Origin: Oscillibacter sp. 1-3
GTDB taxonomy: Bacteria > Bacillota > Clostridia > Oscillospirales > Oscillospiraceae
Assembly (NCBI RefSeq): GCF_000403435.2
Contig: NZ_KE159703.1
Location: 1,171,033 to 1,235,032, forward strand
Length of the DNA stretch: 64,000 nt
Reading direction: 5' to 3'
In this document: piece by piece, positions 52,320-61,254 of the stretch
How positions within the stretch are numbered: the stretch's first letter is position 1
Layout of the letters: each line of letters opens with the position of its first letter
Notes under the pieces: generated by a model
Database searches by the model: none
The model's input: only the letters and a program-made list of their open reading frames with translations
What the model was told of the DNA's origin: nothing
Position numbers and translations under genes: made by a program

Positions 52320-53523
52320 GTTCATTGTTTCAAAGATATTTTTGAGAAAAGCGATACTTGGTATCGGTATCATGCTGTTGCTTCTCATGGCGAATTACAT
52401 AACCTTTACTGCTGCTCGTTCCATTTTGTCAACATTTCAAGGGTATCAGGAAACAAAGTATGTAAATCAAGAGGGAGTTTACATCGCCAACTTAGACCCA
52501 AACAGTCATATTGATATGAGCATAGTTCGCGAAAGCGGAACACAAGCAGTATACGACTATTTGAACAGCAGCTTTAAGTATGCTTTTTATACAGACGGGT
52601 TTATCGTATCTGTTCCCAACGGCGATGATATGAAAATATCATTGGGCTATCTGAACGAGCAGTATTATAGATTAAATGAATTTGAACTTTCACAAGGGAC
52701 AGATTTGGGCTTTGATTACCAATTAGACGGGGAAATCCCTGTTTTAATAGGAAAAGGGTTAAGCAAAACATATCCCGTTGGAGCAACAATAGAACTGGAA
52801 GAATCTGTTCTTGGTCGGCCTTTGACGCTAAAGGTTCAGGGCGTGTTGAAGCAAAACGCCTGCCACTCTAATTTCTATGCCCTCAACTCTAAGGCATACT
52901 ATAATTTCTCAATCCTCTTTCCAGTGAATGAGGAATTTATCAATCATGCGAACATGGACATCAAATTTAATGGCCTCATGGACATTATACTTTTGGACAC
53001 CTCAAAAGAAGAAATAGCGGATTTGAGTGAGGTTATCAAAGATAATTTGGGTCTAAGTTTCAATTTCTTTAGCCAAAAGGAAAACTACGATTATTTCAAC
53101 GAATACTATCTTCACTCACTAAAAATTATATTCATAACGACCATTATTCTGCTGATCGTCATAACTTGTCTTTCTGTTTGGAACGCATTGGTTAGTGTTC
53201 GCTTAATGCTGAAAGACTTTACGATCAATCTGTTGGTTGGATTAAGCTACTCAAAGCTGAAAAGAATTTTTTATGGTTACTTTGGGATGCTCTCCTTTGT
53301 TAATGTAGCACTGATTGCCACATTCACCGCTTTTAACCGATACGGGTGCTGGTTAAGGAAAGACGCTACCTTTGCCACTTACGGATTGTTTGGTTTGATA
53401 GGAATGGACTGGCTGGCTTTGTTGCTGGTTGTCGTTTCTGATATTGCTATCGGAATAATTGTTGTCGAAAGTATGTTGTGGAAAATCAAAAAGGTTCCAA
53501 TCTCCTTGGGGGTATTGCAATGA
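52306..53523 (+). CDS. MacB/FtsX-like ABC transporter permease
   Basis: 405 residues: an N-terminal span (ILGIGIMLLLLMANYITFTAA), a large extracytoplasmic domain (about 45-265), and three more spans in the C-terminal third (IIFITTIILLIVITCLSVWNALV and following), the layout of MacB-type permeases. Sequence likeness to named families is weak. It overlaps the ATPase gene by 4 bp. Such transporters act in peptide or antibiotic export or resistance. Confidence 0.8.
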   Translation: MKIFKFIVSKIFLRKAILGIGIMLLLLMANYITFTAARSILSTFQGYQETKYVNQEGVYIANLDPNSHIDMSIVRESGTQAVYDYLNSSFKYAFYTDGFIVSVPNGDDMKISLGYLNEQYYRLNEFELSQGTDLGFDYQLDGEIPVLIGKGLSKTYPVGATIELEESVLGRPLTLKVQGVLKQNACHSNFYALNSKAYYNFSILFPVNEEFINHANMDIKFNGLMDIILLDTSKEEIADLSEVIKDNLGLSFNFFSQKENYDYFNEYYLHSLKIIFITTIILLIVITCLSVWNALVSVRLMLKDFTINLLVGLSYSKLKRIFYGYFGMLSFVNVALIATFTAFNRYGCWLRKDATFATYGLFGLIGMDWLALLLVVVSDIAIGIIVVESMLWKIKKVPISLGVLQ

Positions 53524-54191
53524 CGAAGATTATTGATCTAAGCGTTAAAGAAAAAATCTATAAGAGCAAAAAGGCGCAGATTTCAATACTAAATGATTTT
53601 AGGCTTGAAGTCACCGCCGGTGAAAAAATCGCTATTGTAGGAGAATCGGGAGCAGGCAAGAGTTCTTTGCTCAATATCATGGGATTGCTTGATCGAAATT
53701 ATTCCGGTGAATATACGCTTTTCGGTTCTCCGACAGATCAGTTACATACAAGTCAGTTGGCGCAATGGCGAAATCAACGGATTGGCTTTGTTCTTCAAGA
53801 GTCAGCGCTCATTAACTCTTTGACGGTTGAAGATAACATCAAACTGCCGTTTCTTTATGCCAGCCCTGACAAAAAGGGTGCCGGGGAGATTGAGGATTTC
53901 GATACTGTCGTCAGCGCGATTGGGATCAGATACATACTAAAAAAGAAACCTCTTGAATGTTCCGGCGGAGAAAGAGCCAGAGCCGTATTTGCCAGAGGAA
54001 TCATCATGAAACCTCAAATTATTTTGGCAGATGAACCTACGGCATCCCTGGATGTGGAGAACAGAGAAAGAATTGTAACCTTGCTTTTTAGCATGAACAA
54101 AGAGTTTAACACCACCATCATTACTGTAACTCATGATTTGGAAATAGCCAATCGCCATAATAGAGTAATCCGTCTTGAAAGGAGTAAATAA
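53520..54191 (+). CDS. ABC transporter ATPase (LolD/MacB type)
   Basis: 223 residues from the ATG overlapping the permease stop (ATGA). Walker A GESGAGKSS, Q-loop FVLQESALI, signature CSGGERAR (Cys in place of the usual Leu), Walker B IILADEPTASLD, H-loop THD. All catalytic positions are present. It powers the permease just upstream. The operon design (sigma, anti-sigma, permease, ATPase) resembles envelope-stress or antimicrobial-peptide resistance units. Confidence 0.9.
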   Translation: MTKIIDLSVKEKIYKSKKAQISILNDFRLEVTAGEKIAIVGESGAGKSSLLNIMGLLDRNYSGEYTLFGSPTDQLHTSQLAQWRNQRIGFVLQESALINSLTVEDNIKLPFLYASPDKKGAGEIEDFDTVVSAIGIRYILKKKPLECSGGERARAVFARGIIMKPQIILADEPTASLDVENRERIVTLLFSMNKEFNTTIITVTHDLEIANRHNRVIRLERSK

Positions 54192-54192
54192 A

Positions 54193-54348
54193 ATGGGATT
54201 TTTTGCAATGATTGCGTCAATGCTGCTGGGGATATTGTTTGTTGCAATCGGGATTTCCCGCAGAAAGCAAAAGGGGTGGCCTATCATCCTTATCGCACTC
54301 GGAATTGTGTTTGTCCTCATTGCGGTTTATTTGGGATGGCCTAAATAG
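54193..54348 (+). CDS. 51-residue membrane protein at the operon end
   Basis: ATG nine bases after AGGAG, 1 bp after the ATPase stop. Two hydrophobic spans (FAMIASMLLGILFVAIGI and WPIILIALGIVFVLIAVYLG) are separated by the basic turn SRRKQKG, a typical small hairpin membrane protein. No named family recognised. Its ribosome site and tight spacing make it a real gene, possibly a transporter subunit or immunity peptide. Confidence 0.75.
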   Translation: MGFFAMIASMLLGILFVAIGISRRKQKGWPIILIALGIVFVLIAVYLGWPK

Positions 54349-54368
54349 AAGTCAATAAAAACCAAGTC

Positions 54369-54405
54369 TGCCCAGCGGCAGAAAAGAAAAAAACGCTGCT
54401 GGGCA
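54369..54405 (+). terminator. Hairpin after the sigma/ABC operon
   Basis: TGCCCAGCGGC / GCTGCTGGGCA, 11-bp arms with one mismatch around an A-rich loop. It follows the small membrane protein by 21 bp. No U-run; a second and stronger terminator follows at 54439. Confidence 0.5.
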
Positions 54406-54438
54406 GGCCGATTCCTCATGTCCAAACGCTCTTTCCAG

Positions 54439-54471
54439 CGGCGGTTTTGATTATTCAAAGCCGCCGTTTTT
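54439..54471 (+). terminator. Strong intrinsic terminator
   Basis: CGGCGG-TTTTG / CAAAG-CCGCCG around ATTATT, then TTTTTAT. A classical terminator, placed between the operon and the IS256 remnant. Confidence 0.85.
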
Positions 54472-54479
54472 ATATCCAC

Positions 54480-55310
54480 CGGCGGGAGAGCAGTGTAGAG
54501 GAGGCTCTCATCGAAATGTACCTGGCCGGCGTCTCGGTGCGCCGGGTAGAGGACATCACGGAGGCTCTGTGGGGAAGCAAGGTGTCCCCGGCCACCATCA
54601 GCGAGCTGAATAAGAAACCATATATCCACATTGAGGATTGGCGGAATCGTCCCTTGCAGTGTGGCCGCTACCCTTACGTCTATGTGGACGGCATCTACCT
54701 GCGCCGCAACTGGGGCGGAGAGTACGGAAATGTAGCTATTCTGGTGGCAATTGCGGTAAATGAGGACGGATACCGTGAGGTTTTGGGTGCTGCTGAGGGT
54801 ATGAAGGAGGACAAGGCCAGCTGGGTGAACTTCTTCCAGTGGCTCCGCAGTCGTGGCTTGGATGGGGTGAAGCTCATTGTTGGGGACAAGTGCCTGGGAA
54901 TGCTGGAAGCGGTGGGCGAGGTGTTCCCCGAAGCCAAGTACCAGCGCTGCCATCCGGGAAGCAGCCCACCACGCGGGTGCGGCGGCGGATTCCCCGGTTG
55001 AGCCGTTCTATGACGTTATTGGTACGGATGCGCGTCCAGTGTTCGCGGGGAAAATCGCAGTAGGTAAGCGTCTCTTCAATACCATCTTCTACCTTCTTGG
55101 CGGCTTCTTTCAGTTTCGTGGAACGAAGTTCCTCTACGACTGCTTTCACTTTCTCCCGGGCAGCTTTCGTGTTCTCTTGAGCATGGATTGCCTTGAGCAT
55201 CTTAGCTGCCAGCTTTACCATTCTGTGAACAGTATTAAAAAGTCCTTGACAACTCGTCACAGGGTCAGCGCGAATTTGCAGATTGGCAGGGAGCACATGG
55301 AAAAACTGAA
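54480..55310. pseudogene. IS256-family transposase with internal inversion
   Basis: Plus strand 54495-54950 encodes the middle part of an IS256-type transposase (LIEMYLAGVSVRRVEDITEALWG, GRYPYVYVDGIYLRRNWGG, DGVKLIVGDKCLGMLEAVGEVFPEAKYQRC). The next part of the same protein (VKLAAKMLKAIHAQEN, EELRSTKLKEAAKKVEDGIEETLTYCDFP, RIRTNNVIERLNRGIRRRTRVVGCFPDG) is on the minus strand, 55240 back to 54955. A short tail (SARICRLAGSTW) is again on the plus strand from 55265. So about 300 bp have flipped. The first about 100 residues are missing as well. Confidence 0.87.
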
Positions 55311-55617
55311 TAAATGGGTAAAAACATCAGAGCCACACCATCACGGTGAAACCGTCTTTGAAATAATAGGTGTTCGTCCAATGTCCATCTGGAGCAAACG
55401 CCCACTTTCGAACCTTGGCCATGGAGGGGGGAAGATTTCATTTGCAGCAGAAAAAACTTTATTGCACTAAGGTTTCCTGAGTTTTCCCAGTTTTTATTGG
55501 GTGATCCTGACCCGTAAAGAGAATTATATATTCGTTCTCGTATTTTCTATCCGAAAACGCAGAGATTATGTTGCTCTTCTGGAGTATCTATGTTATCATG
55601 GCTTATGAGGTGACTAT

Positions 55618-55842
55618 ATGGCTGTCAGCTATAAAAAGCTATGGAAACTGTTGATCGACAGAGATATGAAGAAGAAAGATCTTCAAAAATTGTCCGGTAT
55701 CAGCGCATCTTCTGTTGCCAAATTAGGGCGAAACGAAACCGTGACAACACAAGTCCTTGAAAAAATATGTGTTGCGCTGAACTGCGAACTTAGCGATATT
55801 GCGGAAATTCGTAATGACCGCAAAGAAGGTACCGGTGAATAA
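55618..55842 (+). CDS. XRE-family regulator, possible controller of the restriction system
   Basis: 74 residues forming one Cro/C1-type helix-turn-helix (YKKLWKLLIDRDMKKKDLQKLSGISASSVAKLGRNETVTTQVLEKICVALNCELSDIAEI). GAGGTGAC precedes the ATG and a weak TTGCTC-16-TTATCA promoter lies upstream. It ends 1 bp before the methyltransferase start. Small XRE proteins in front of type II systems often control timing of methylase and endonuclease expression, but this subfamily is also common on mobile elements. Confidence 0.85.
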   Translation: MAVSYKKLWKLLIDRDMKKKDLQKLSGISASSVAKLGRNETVTTQVLEKICVALNCELSDIAEIRNDRKEGTGE

Positions 55843-55843
55843 T

Positions 55844-57478
55844 ATGAATTTCAAAGCAAATGAAGATGAGAAAAAACTGAAAGGCAGTTATTATACACCG
55901 GATTGGTTAGCAGGCTTTGTCGCGCGTTGGATAAAATATTATAGCGTTTGCTCTGTCCTTGAACCCAGTTGTGGAGACGGTGTTTTTTTTGACGCGGTCA
56001 TAAGAGAATCGTCCGTTAAAAAATTAGAATTACTCGGTTTTGATATTGACTCTTGTGCTCTTGATACATGCCGCAGGAAATCATTTGTGTCGAACGCCAC
56101 GCTGTCTTTACATCATCAAGATTTTCTTGCGTGGGCAATTGATAATATACAGTCTAAATCACCGCAAAAATTTGATGCGGTTGTGGGCAATCCTCCTTTT
56201 GTAAGATACCAGTATCTTGAAAAGGAGCAGCAGGCAAATGCTCAGAAGATATTTGACTTGCTGGAGATGAAGTTTACCAAACACACAAATTTGTGGATTC
56301 CCTTTGTGGTCAGTTCTATAGAGTTTCTTGTTCCGGGCGGTGTGATCGGAATGGTCATTCCATCGGAAATCCTCCATGTGCTATATGCGCAGGGCCTTCG
56401 AAAATATTTATTGTCATCGTGCAGTAAAATACTTCTGATTGATCCAGAGGATCTTTGGTTTGATAACACCCTGCAGGGCGCTATGCTGCTTATGGCCCAG
56501 AAGAAGGGTGACCCTGGCGAGGAATCCCATGTTGGTATTATTCGCACAAGGGGAGTTGATTTTGCAAATGGCAATCCGTATGAGCTTTTTGAACATGCGG
56601 AGTATATTCCCGGACATTTACTGCCTGAAAAGTGGACGTATGCACTCTTGTCCAAAGAAGAATTTGCCGCTTACAAAAGAGTATGTACATCTGATGCAAT
56701 GTTTGCGTTCCGTGAACTTGCCAATGTAGACGTGGGTATTGTGACTGGAGCCAACAAATTTTTTCTCGTATCTGATGCAGTCGTTCAACGGTACTCTTTA
56801 TCTGCAAAGGCCCATCCCATGTTTGGCCGCAGCGAACACTGTCCGGGAATTATTTATGATTATAATCAGCACAATGAAAATAGAGAGAAGGGATACCCAA
56901 GCAACTTTTTATACTTTGACAGTGAGCAGGATGGCGATGTATATGGGGAGTATTTAGCGATTGGCATCTCCCAAAATATTCCGTCACGGTACAAGTGCCG
57001 GATCAGAAGTCCCTGGTATAAAGTGCCCTCCGTGTTCTCCACTCCTGTGAGTATGCTTAAGCGGAGTAATGGAATGCCCAGATTAATATTAAACAGGATG
57101 AACGCATACACAACGGATACCGCTTATCGCATTACGCCGGATGTAGATGTTGACGCCGCAACACTTGTGGTCTGTTTTTTGAATTCCGTTACTGCTTTGA
57201 GTGCGGAGCTTGAAGGCCGTTTTTATGGCGGCGGGGTTCTGGAACTGGTCCCCTCTGAAATTGAACGCCTAACTGTACCGTATATGGAGGGTGTGGGGCA
57301 AAATATTGATGAGCTGAATAAAGACGTCCGTCAGATGGAGGGAAGGACACTTTTAGAAAAACAAGATGAACTCTTATTTTCAAATATTTCTGACATAGAC
57401 ATGGCTGACATCGCTATTTTGAGAAAAGCACTTTTTAGATTGCAGCTGCGCCGTCAACGAATTGCCACAGATAGATAA
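55844..57478 (+). CDS. DNA N6-adenine methyltransferase (TaqI-like) of a restriction system
   Basis: 544 residues from the ATG at 55844, chosen because it follows the XRE stop; an ATG at 55814 is possible. GSYYTP (14-19, motif X), LEPSCGDGVFFD (39-50, SAM-binding motif I), and NPPF (116-119, motif IV for N6-adenine) are in gamma order. The C-terminal half (about 250-540) looks like a target-recognition domain with QNIPSRYKCRIRSPWYKVPSV as in TaqI/Eco57I-type enzymes. It protects host DNA from the endonuclease encoded convergently. Confidence 0.9.
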   Translation: MNFKANEDEKKLKGSYYTPDWLAGFVARWIKYYSVCSVLEPSCGDGVFFDAVIRESSVKKLELLGFDIDSCALDTCRRKSFVSNATLSLHHQDFLAWAIDNIQSKSPQKFDAVVGNPPFVRYQYLEKEQQANAQKIFDLLEMKFTKHTNLWIPFVVSSIEFLVPGGVIGMVIPSEILHVLYAQGLRKYLLSSCSKILLIDPEDLWFDNTLQGAMLLMAQKKGDPGEESHVGIIRTRGVDFANGNPYELFEHAEYIPGHLLPEKWTYALLSKEEFAAYKRVCTSDAMFAFRELANVDVGIVTGANKFFLVSDAVVQRYSLSAKAHPMFGRSEHCPGIIYDYNQHNENREKGYPSNFLYFDSEQDGDVYGEYLAIGISQNIPSRYKCRIRSPWYKVPSVFSTPVSMLKRSNGMPRLILNRMNAYTTDTAYRITPDVDVDAATLVVCFLNSVTALSAELEGRFYGGGVLELVPSEIERLTVPYMEGVGQNIDELNKDVRQMEGRTLLEKQDELLFSNISDIDMADIAILRKALFRLQLRRQRIATDR

Positions 57479-57480
57479 TA

Positions 57481-57513
57481 AAATGATGCTGCCGCTTTAG
57501 GGCAGCATCATTT
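57481..57513. terminator. Bidirectional terminator between methylase and endonuclease
   Basis: Perfect 13-bp arms AAATGATGCTGCC / GGCAGCATCATTT with a 7-nt loop, touching the stop codons of both convergent genes. The A/T-rich ends give a T-run in either direction. Confidence 0.85.
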
Positions 57514-57514
57514 G

Positions 57515-58699
57515 TTATTCATCGTCGTCAAATATCAAGGTATAGACATTGCTTCCTTCTTCTGGCGCATAAAGCGTAAGAATGCAGCCCAGCAGATCCT
57601 CGTGTGCAATTAACGGTTTAACGGTTGTGCCCCAATGGATTTGCGTCATACTATTGTGCTGTTCGTACGCCCGGGTGTCTGTTCTTGAATTGTGGGAGAG
57701 CCGCAGCTCGTGGACCCCGTAATCGACACCTTTAATGATGATGTTAAATCTGCACAGACAACGTTCCATGTGAGCGGTAGCTGGGGCAGTATCATGTACC
57801 CAATTTTCGCTGGCAAATACAATTCCTCTAAAATAACTCCGCGGATCAATGTCCTGTGTTTCATCTCCCTTTTTGAATAACATAGATCCTGTTGGATTCG
57901 TTCCTGCCGCTGTTGGGATATTTAGATCCCGCCGGGTCAAGCCACGGCTTTTCCAAAGAAGCCGGTCATTTCTAACCGTGACAATTCCTGTTGGAGAACC
58001 TTGAATTTGGACTCTTTCGGTATTCTGCCGCACGGTGCGGGTGATTCCTGGAAGGGTTCTTGTGCGCAGCTGCATTCTCCTGCGGATATCTGTCCGTGCG
58101 AAACCGGTTGCCCTCATTCGGGTACGATACTGTGTATTATTTTGGTCAATTAATATTCCCTGCGTCACAAATGTGTCCAGGTCAGTTTCGGGAGAAATTT
58201 GAAATACATTTTCAGGAAACCTTGAAAGCAATTCTTCAAATGAATTCAGTATCTTATCTGTAACGTTTACCTCATTGGGGTCATGCATATTCAATTCCGC
58301 GTATAGACTGGCTTCAATGTTCCTGATCAATCCCCCTGTCGTCGCGTTTGCGCTGCCAATGATCAAACGGGCCTGTTCAGCATTGCGAGTCAAATATACT
58401 TTGGGATGGAATATAAAAGCCTGTGTTGCCGTATCAACCAGAATGGGACAGATGCCGTCACTGACAAGCGTTTGGATTGCCTGTAAAGTTGTGACATCGT
58501 TCCGGACGCCTACAAACACCTTTATGCGATCAGAAAGCGGCGCTACCATTTCCGCGATGATACTTGCTCCGGCCGCGTTCATAAATGCAGAAGCAACAAT
58601 GCCGGTCGTTACATTGGGCAACGAAAAAACATGATGTGTAGACGCAAAGTGATCTTCTGTAGCGGATAATCCTTGAAGAATAAAATCTAAGTCTGCCAT
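57515..58699 (-). CDS. Phospholipase-D-type restriction endonuclease (NgoFVII/BfiI-like)
   Basis: 394 residues. A single HKD-type active site is visible: FHPKVYL (His98, Lys100), then LIIGSANATTGG (Ser116, Asn118). One such motif per chain is the BfiI/NgoFVII pattern; two chains form one site, and these enzymes cut without metal ions. The C-terminal half (about 200-394), rich in Arg and polar residues, would recognise the DNA. Convergent with the methyltransferase, so the pair makes a complete system. The specificity cannot be read from sequence. Confidence 0.85.
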   Translation of the reverse strand: MADLDFILQGLSATEDHFASTHHVFSLPNVTTGIVASAFMNAAGASIIAEMVAPLSDRIKVFVGVRNDVTTLQAIQTLVSDGICPILVDTATQAFIFHPKVYLTRNAEQARLIIGSANATTGGLIRNIEASLYAELNMHDPNEVNVTDKILNSFEELLSRFPENVFQISPETDLDTFVTQGILIDQNNTQYRTRMRATGFARTDIRRRMQLRTRTLPGITRTVRQNTERVQIQGSPTGIVTVRNDRLLWKSRGLTRRDLNIPTAAGTNPTGSMLFKKGDETQDIDPRSYFRGIVFASENWVHDTAPATAHMERCLCRFNIIIKGVDYGVHELRLSHNSRTDTRAYEQHNSMTQIHWGTTVKPLIAHEDLLGCILTLYAPEEGSNVYTLIFDDDE

Positions 58700-58887
58700 A
58701 TATGTCCCCGCCTTCTATATAATTTTTAACATAAGTATAACATGGAGAGAAGCAATAGTAAATGATTATCTCGTTTTCTGTGTTCAAAATCCCGCATTTT
58801 CAAATTTTATTTTCACTTTTTACGTTTTTTATGATTCCAACCTAAATAACCGGTTTTTCAAAGGCCTTGATTTGCAAGGCTTTAAGC

Positions 58888-58940
58888 AAAAAAAACCAGC
58901 GTTGATTCTCGATAAAACAGTTCGAAAATCAAGGCTGGTT
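58888..58940 (-). terminator. Terminator of the two-component operon
   Basis: AACCAGCGTTGATT / AATCAAGGCTGGTT, near-perfect 14-bp arms, followed on the minus strand by a run of eight T. It ends the response-regulator/kinase transcript 60 bp after the kinase stop. The rest of 58700-58887 is AT-rich and empty. Confidence 0.85.
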
Positions 58941-59000
58941 CATTTTTCTCCGCGTTTTTTGCATTTTATCACTGACACTGCCGCTTCGTCCGCCACCATC

Positions 59001-60329
59001 CTACCTCCCGCTCAGGGGAATGCAGGCCACCAGCTCGAAGCGGCCGCTTCCCGTCCGGGTTTCCAGGCTGCCGCCGCAGCGCTCGGCAATCTCCCGCATG
59101 CCGGCCAGACCAAAGCCGTGGACGGACTTGTCCGCCTTGGTGGTGGCAAGGTCCGGGCGGACTTCGCCTTCCACTGCGTTTTCCACCCGCAGCATGAAAA
59201 GGCCTTTATCCACACGGCAGCGGATGGTGATCTGCTTGTCCTCCGCCTGTACCGCGGCCTCTATGGCATTATCCAGGGCGTTGCCCAGCAGGGCGCACAG
59301 GTCCATGTCCGCGATGGGCAGTATCTTGGGAAGGGAAACGGCAAAGTCTCCTGTGAGCCCCGCCTGCTCCATGGCCTCCGCTTTGGAGGCCAGGACAATA
59401 TTGGCCGTCTCATTCTCACAGAGGATCCGTCTCCCGCCCATGGCGGGAGACGCCGCTATCTCTCCGAGATAGCGGGCGGCTCCGTCGGTCTCCCCCTGCT
59501 CCAGCAGGCCCTGGACCACCGTCAGATGGTTGCGCAGGTCATGGCGGAGGGTCTGCACCTGCCGCTCCTCCCGCCGGAGGCCCTGGTAGTAGCTCTCCCG
59601 CAGGGAGGCCAGCTTATCCGCCTCCTCCAGCCGCTCATGGTCCTCCAGAACCCGGATGGCGTACAGCAGGGCCAGGGAGGTCAAAAACACAAAGGGCAGC
59701 ACCACCAGTCCCAGGTTCATAATCAGGCCGTGGAGAAGAAAATCGGAGTACAGATAATCCTCTTGAAGAAGCGGCAGGAGCACCACCGCCAGCAGGGAAC
59801 TGAACGGCATGGCGGCTAAAAGCAGCACCAGCTTCCACAGCCGGGGGGAAAGCCGGGGCGGGCGCTCCGGCAGGCGTTTCCGGGAAGTCAGGTACAAGAG
59901 GCCCCAGCTTCCGCTCCGGATTAATTTTTCAGAATAATAGTACACATTGTCCAGATCAAAATGGGCCATGGCGGGGGCGTAATAGGTATCCAGCACGGCG
60001 TTGACAGGCATGATGAGGCAGAAGAAAATGACTGTCACCGCCAGCCGTCCCACCCGGTCCCCCTTGGAGGACAGTAAAAGCACGGGGAAAAACACCAGCA
60101 GAGTGAACAGTAAATTGGTATCCCCCAGCCAGATAATCGTGGCGGAAACAGGGCCCAGAAACAGGGTCAGGGCAACCCGCCAGCCCCGCCGGGGCCTCAG
60201 CGGCAGAAACGCGAACACAAGCCGGGAGAGAAAAAAGCCGCTGACAAGCACCGGGATGAACCAGAACCAATTCTGAAGCGTGATCAGCACATATTCCGCC
60301 GTCCGGACGAGGACCGTCATCAGAGACAT
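59001..60329 (-). CDS. AgrC-like sensor histidine kinase (GHKL type)
   Basis: 442 residues. Six or seven hydrophobic spans occupy the first 225 residues, then a coiled linker, the phospho-acceptor His263 in LRHDLRNHL, and a GHKL ATPase with LLGNALDNAIEAA (Asn350) and HGFGLAGM (404-411). This is the AgrC/ComD class that usually senses peptides outside the cell. It starts 3 bp after the response regulator stop. A peptide gene (AgrD) was not found nearby. Confidence 0.9.
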   Translation of the reverse strand: MSLMTVLVRTAEYVLITLQNWFWFIPVLVSGFFLSRLVFAFLPLRPRRGWRVALTLFLGPVSATIIWLGDTNLLFTLLVFFPVLLLSSKGDRVGRLAVTVIFFCLIMPVNAVLDTYYAPAMAHFDLDNVYYYSEKLIRSGSWGLLYLTSRKRLPERPPRLSPRLWKLVLLLAAMPFSSLLAVVLLPLLQEDYLYSDFLLHGLIMNLGLVVLPFVFLTSLALLYAIRVLEDHERLEEADKLASLRESYYQGLRREERQVQTLRHDLRNHLTVVQGLLEQGETDGAARYLGEIAASPAMGGRRILCENETANIVLASKAEAMEQAGLTGDFAVSLPKILPIADMDLCALLGNALDNAIEAAVQAEDKQITIRCRVDKGLFMLRVENAVEGEVRPDLATTKADKSVHGFGLAGMREIAERCGGSLETRTGSGRFELVACIPLSGR

Positions 60330-60332
60330 GGC

Positions 60333-61043
60333 CTAGCCCTCCAGCGCCGTCCGGGCCAGGGCGGCCAAGGCCGCTGAGCGGTGAGCCCTGCTGACGGGCA
60401 GGACCTCCTCTCCCAAAAAGATCTGGCCTCCATCCATCCGCTCCACGGCTCCGGCCCGCACCAGATACCGCTGGTGGACCCGGACAAAGCTGTCTCCCAC
60501 CGTGCGCTCCACCTCGTCCAGCTTGCCGTAAAAGGTATAGGTCCTGGCGGTGGAGACGCAGGAGACCTGCCGCCGGTCGGAGGAGAAATAGAGGATGGCC
60601 TTTTTGGGAATGCGGTACATCGTCTCGCCGCTGCGGCAGAGAAAGACCTTGTCCTCCTCCCGGAGACGGGCCTCCAGCCCCCGGTCCAGCACCTCGTCCA
60701 GCCGCTCCGGCTGGGCCGGCTTCATGAGATACCCCAGCGCCCCCACGGAATATCCGTCAAAGACGTAATCCGTGTATCCGGTGACAAAGACCAGCTGCAG
60801 CCCCTCGTCGGCGGCGCGGAGGCGGCGGGCGGTCTCCATGCCGTCCAGCTCTCCCATCTCAATGTCCAGAAAGACCATATCCAATTCCCCGGCGTGCTTC
60901 TCCAGCCAGCGGAGGAGTCCCTCGCCGGAGGAGAACTCGAAGAACGTTCCCGCTCCCCGCCGCCGGTCCAGGGCCCGCTCCAGGGCTGCCCGGAGGGCAA
61001 TCCGGGCGTCGGCGCTGTCGTCGCAGATGCCGATTCGCAGCAT
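60333..61043 (-). CDS. LytTR-family response regulator (AgrA-like)
   Basis: 236 residues from the ATG at 61043; the longer frame has no ribosome site, whereas AAGGAG precedes this one. Receiver domain with acidic pocket Asp8/Asp9 and phospho-acceptor Asp60 (MVFLDIEMGELDG), followed by a LytTR DNA-binding domain (about 137-236: GETMYRIPKKAILYFSSDRRQVSCVS, DSFVRVHQRYLV). It works with the kinase downstream. Two candidate LytTR binding repeats lie just upstream of its own promoter. Confidence 0.92.
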   Translation of the reverse strand: MLRIGICDDSADARIALRAALERALDRRRGAGTFFEFSSGEGLLRWLEKHAGELDMVFLDIEMGELDGMETARRLRAADEGLQLVFVTGYTDYVFDGYSVGALGYLMKPAQPERLDEVLDRGLEARLREEDKVFLCRSGETMYRIPKKAILYFSSDRRQVSCVSTARTYTFYGKLDEVERTVGDSFVRVHQRYLVRAGAVERMDGGQIFLGEEVLPVSRAHRSAALAALARTALEG

Positions 61044-61072
61044 CAAATCACTCCTTGTTGTTTGCTGTGCCC

Positions 61073-61179
61073 ATTGTACCATATCCGGCGGGATTCTCCA
61101 AACCAAACTTGACGGCAAAGCCTCCAAAAATGACATCGCGAACCCTCCCGCCGCCAAACTTTACAACAAAACCGCCAAA
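61073..61179 (-). promoter_or_regulatory. Two-component promoter with paired LytTR-like repeats
   Basis: Minus-strand TTGGAG (61096-61101), 17 bp, TACAAT (61073-61078). Immediately upstream two 26-bp direct repeats (61103-61128 and 61154-61179) agree in about 21 positions; on the minus strand each contains AAGTTTGG, close to the AgrA/LytTR half-site. Spacing start to start is 51 bp. Autoregulation is likely. Confidence 0.65.
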
Positions 61180-61183
61180 GGAT

Positions 61184-61212
61184 ACGGCCCCGTTTGCGGG
61201 GGCCGTTTTTTT
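61184..61212 (+). terminator. Terminator in front of the TraX gene
   Basis: ACGGCCCC / GGGGCCGT stem with a short loop and seven T residues, pointing right, 42 bp before the TraX ATG. No plus-strand gene precedes it. It may end a short leader RNA, so TraX could be controlled by antitermination. Confidence 0.75.
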
Positions 61213-61254
61213 GCGCTAATCTGGACCCAGAGAAACAAAAGGAGGAACTTTCCC

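Noticed and set aside
54874-55296. Minus-strand frame of 140 codons as a separate gene
   Set aside because: Its middle is the inverted part of the IS256 transposase and its ends are antisense to neighbouring sequence.
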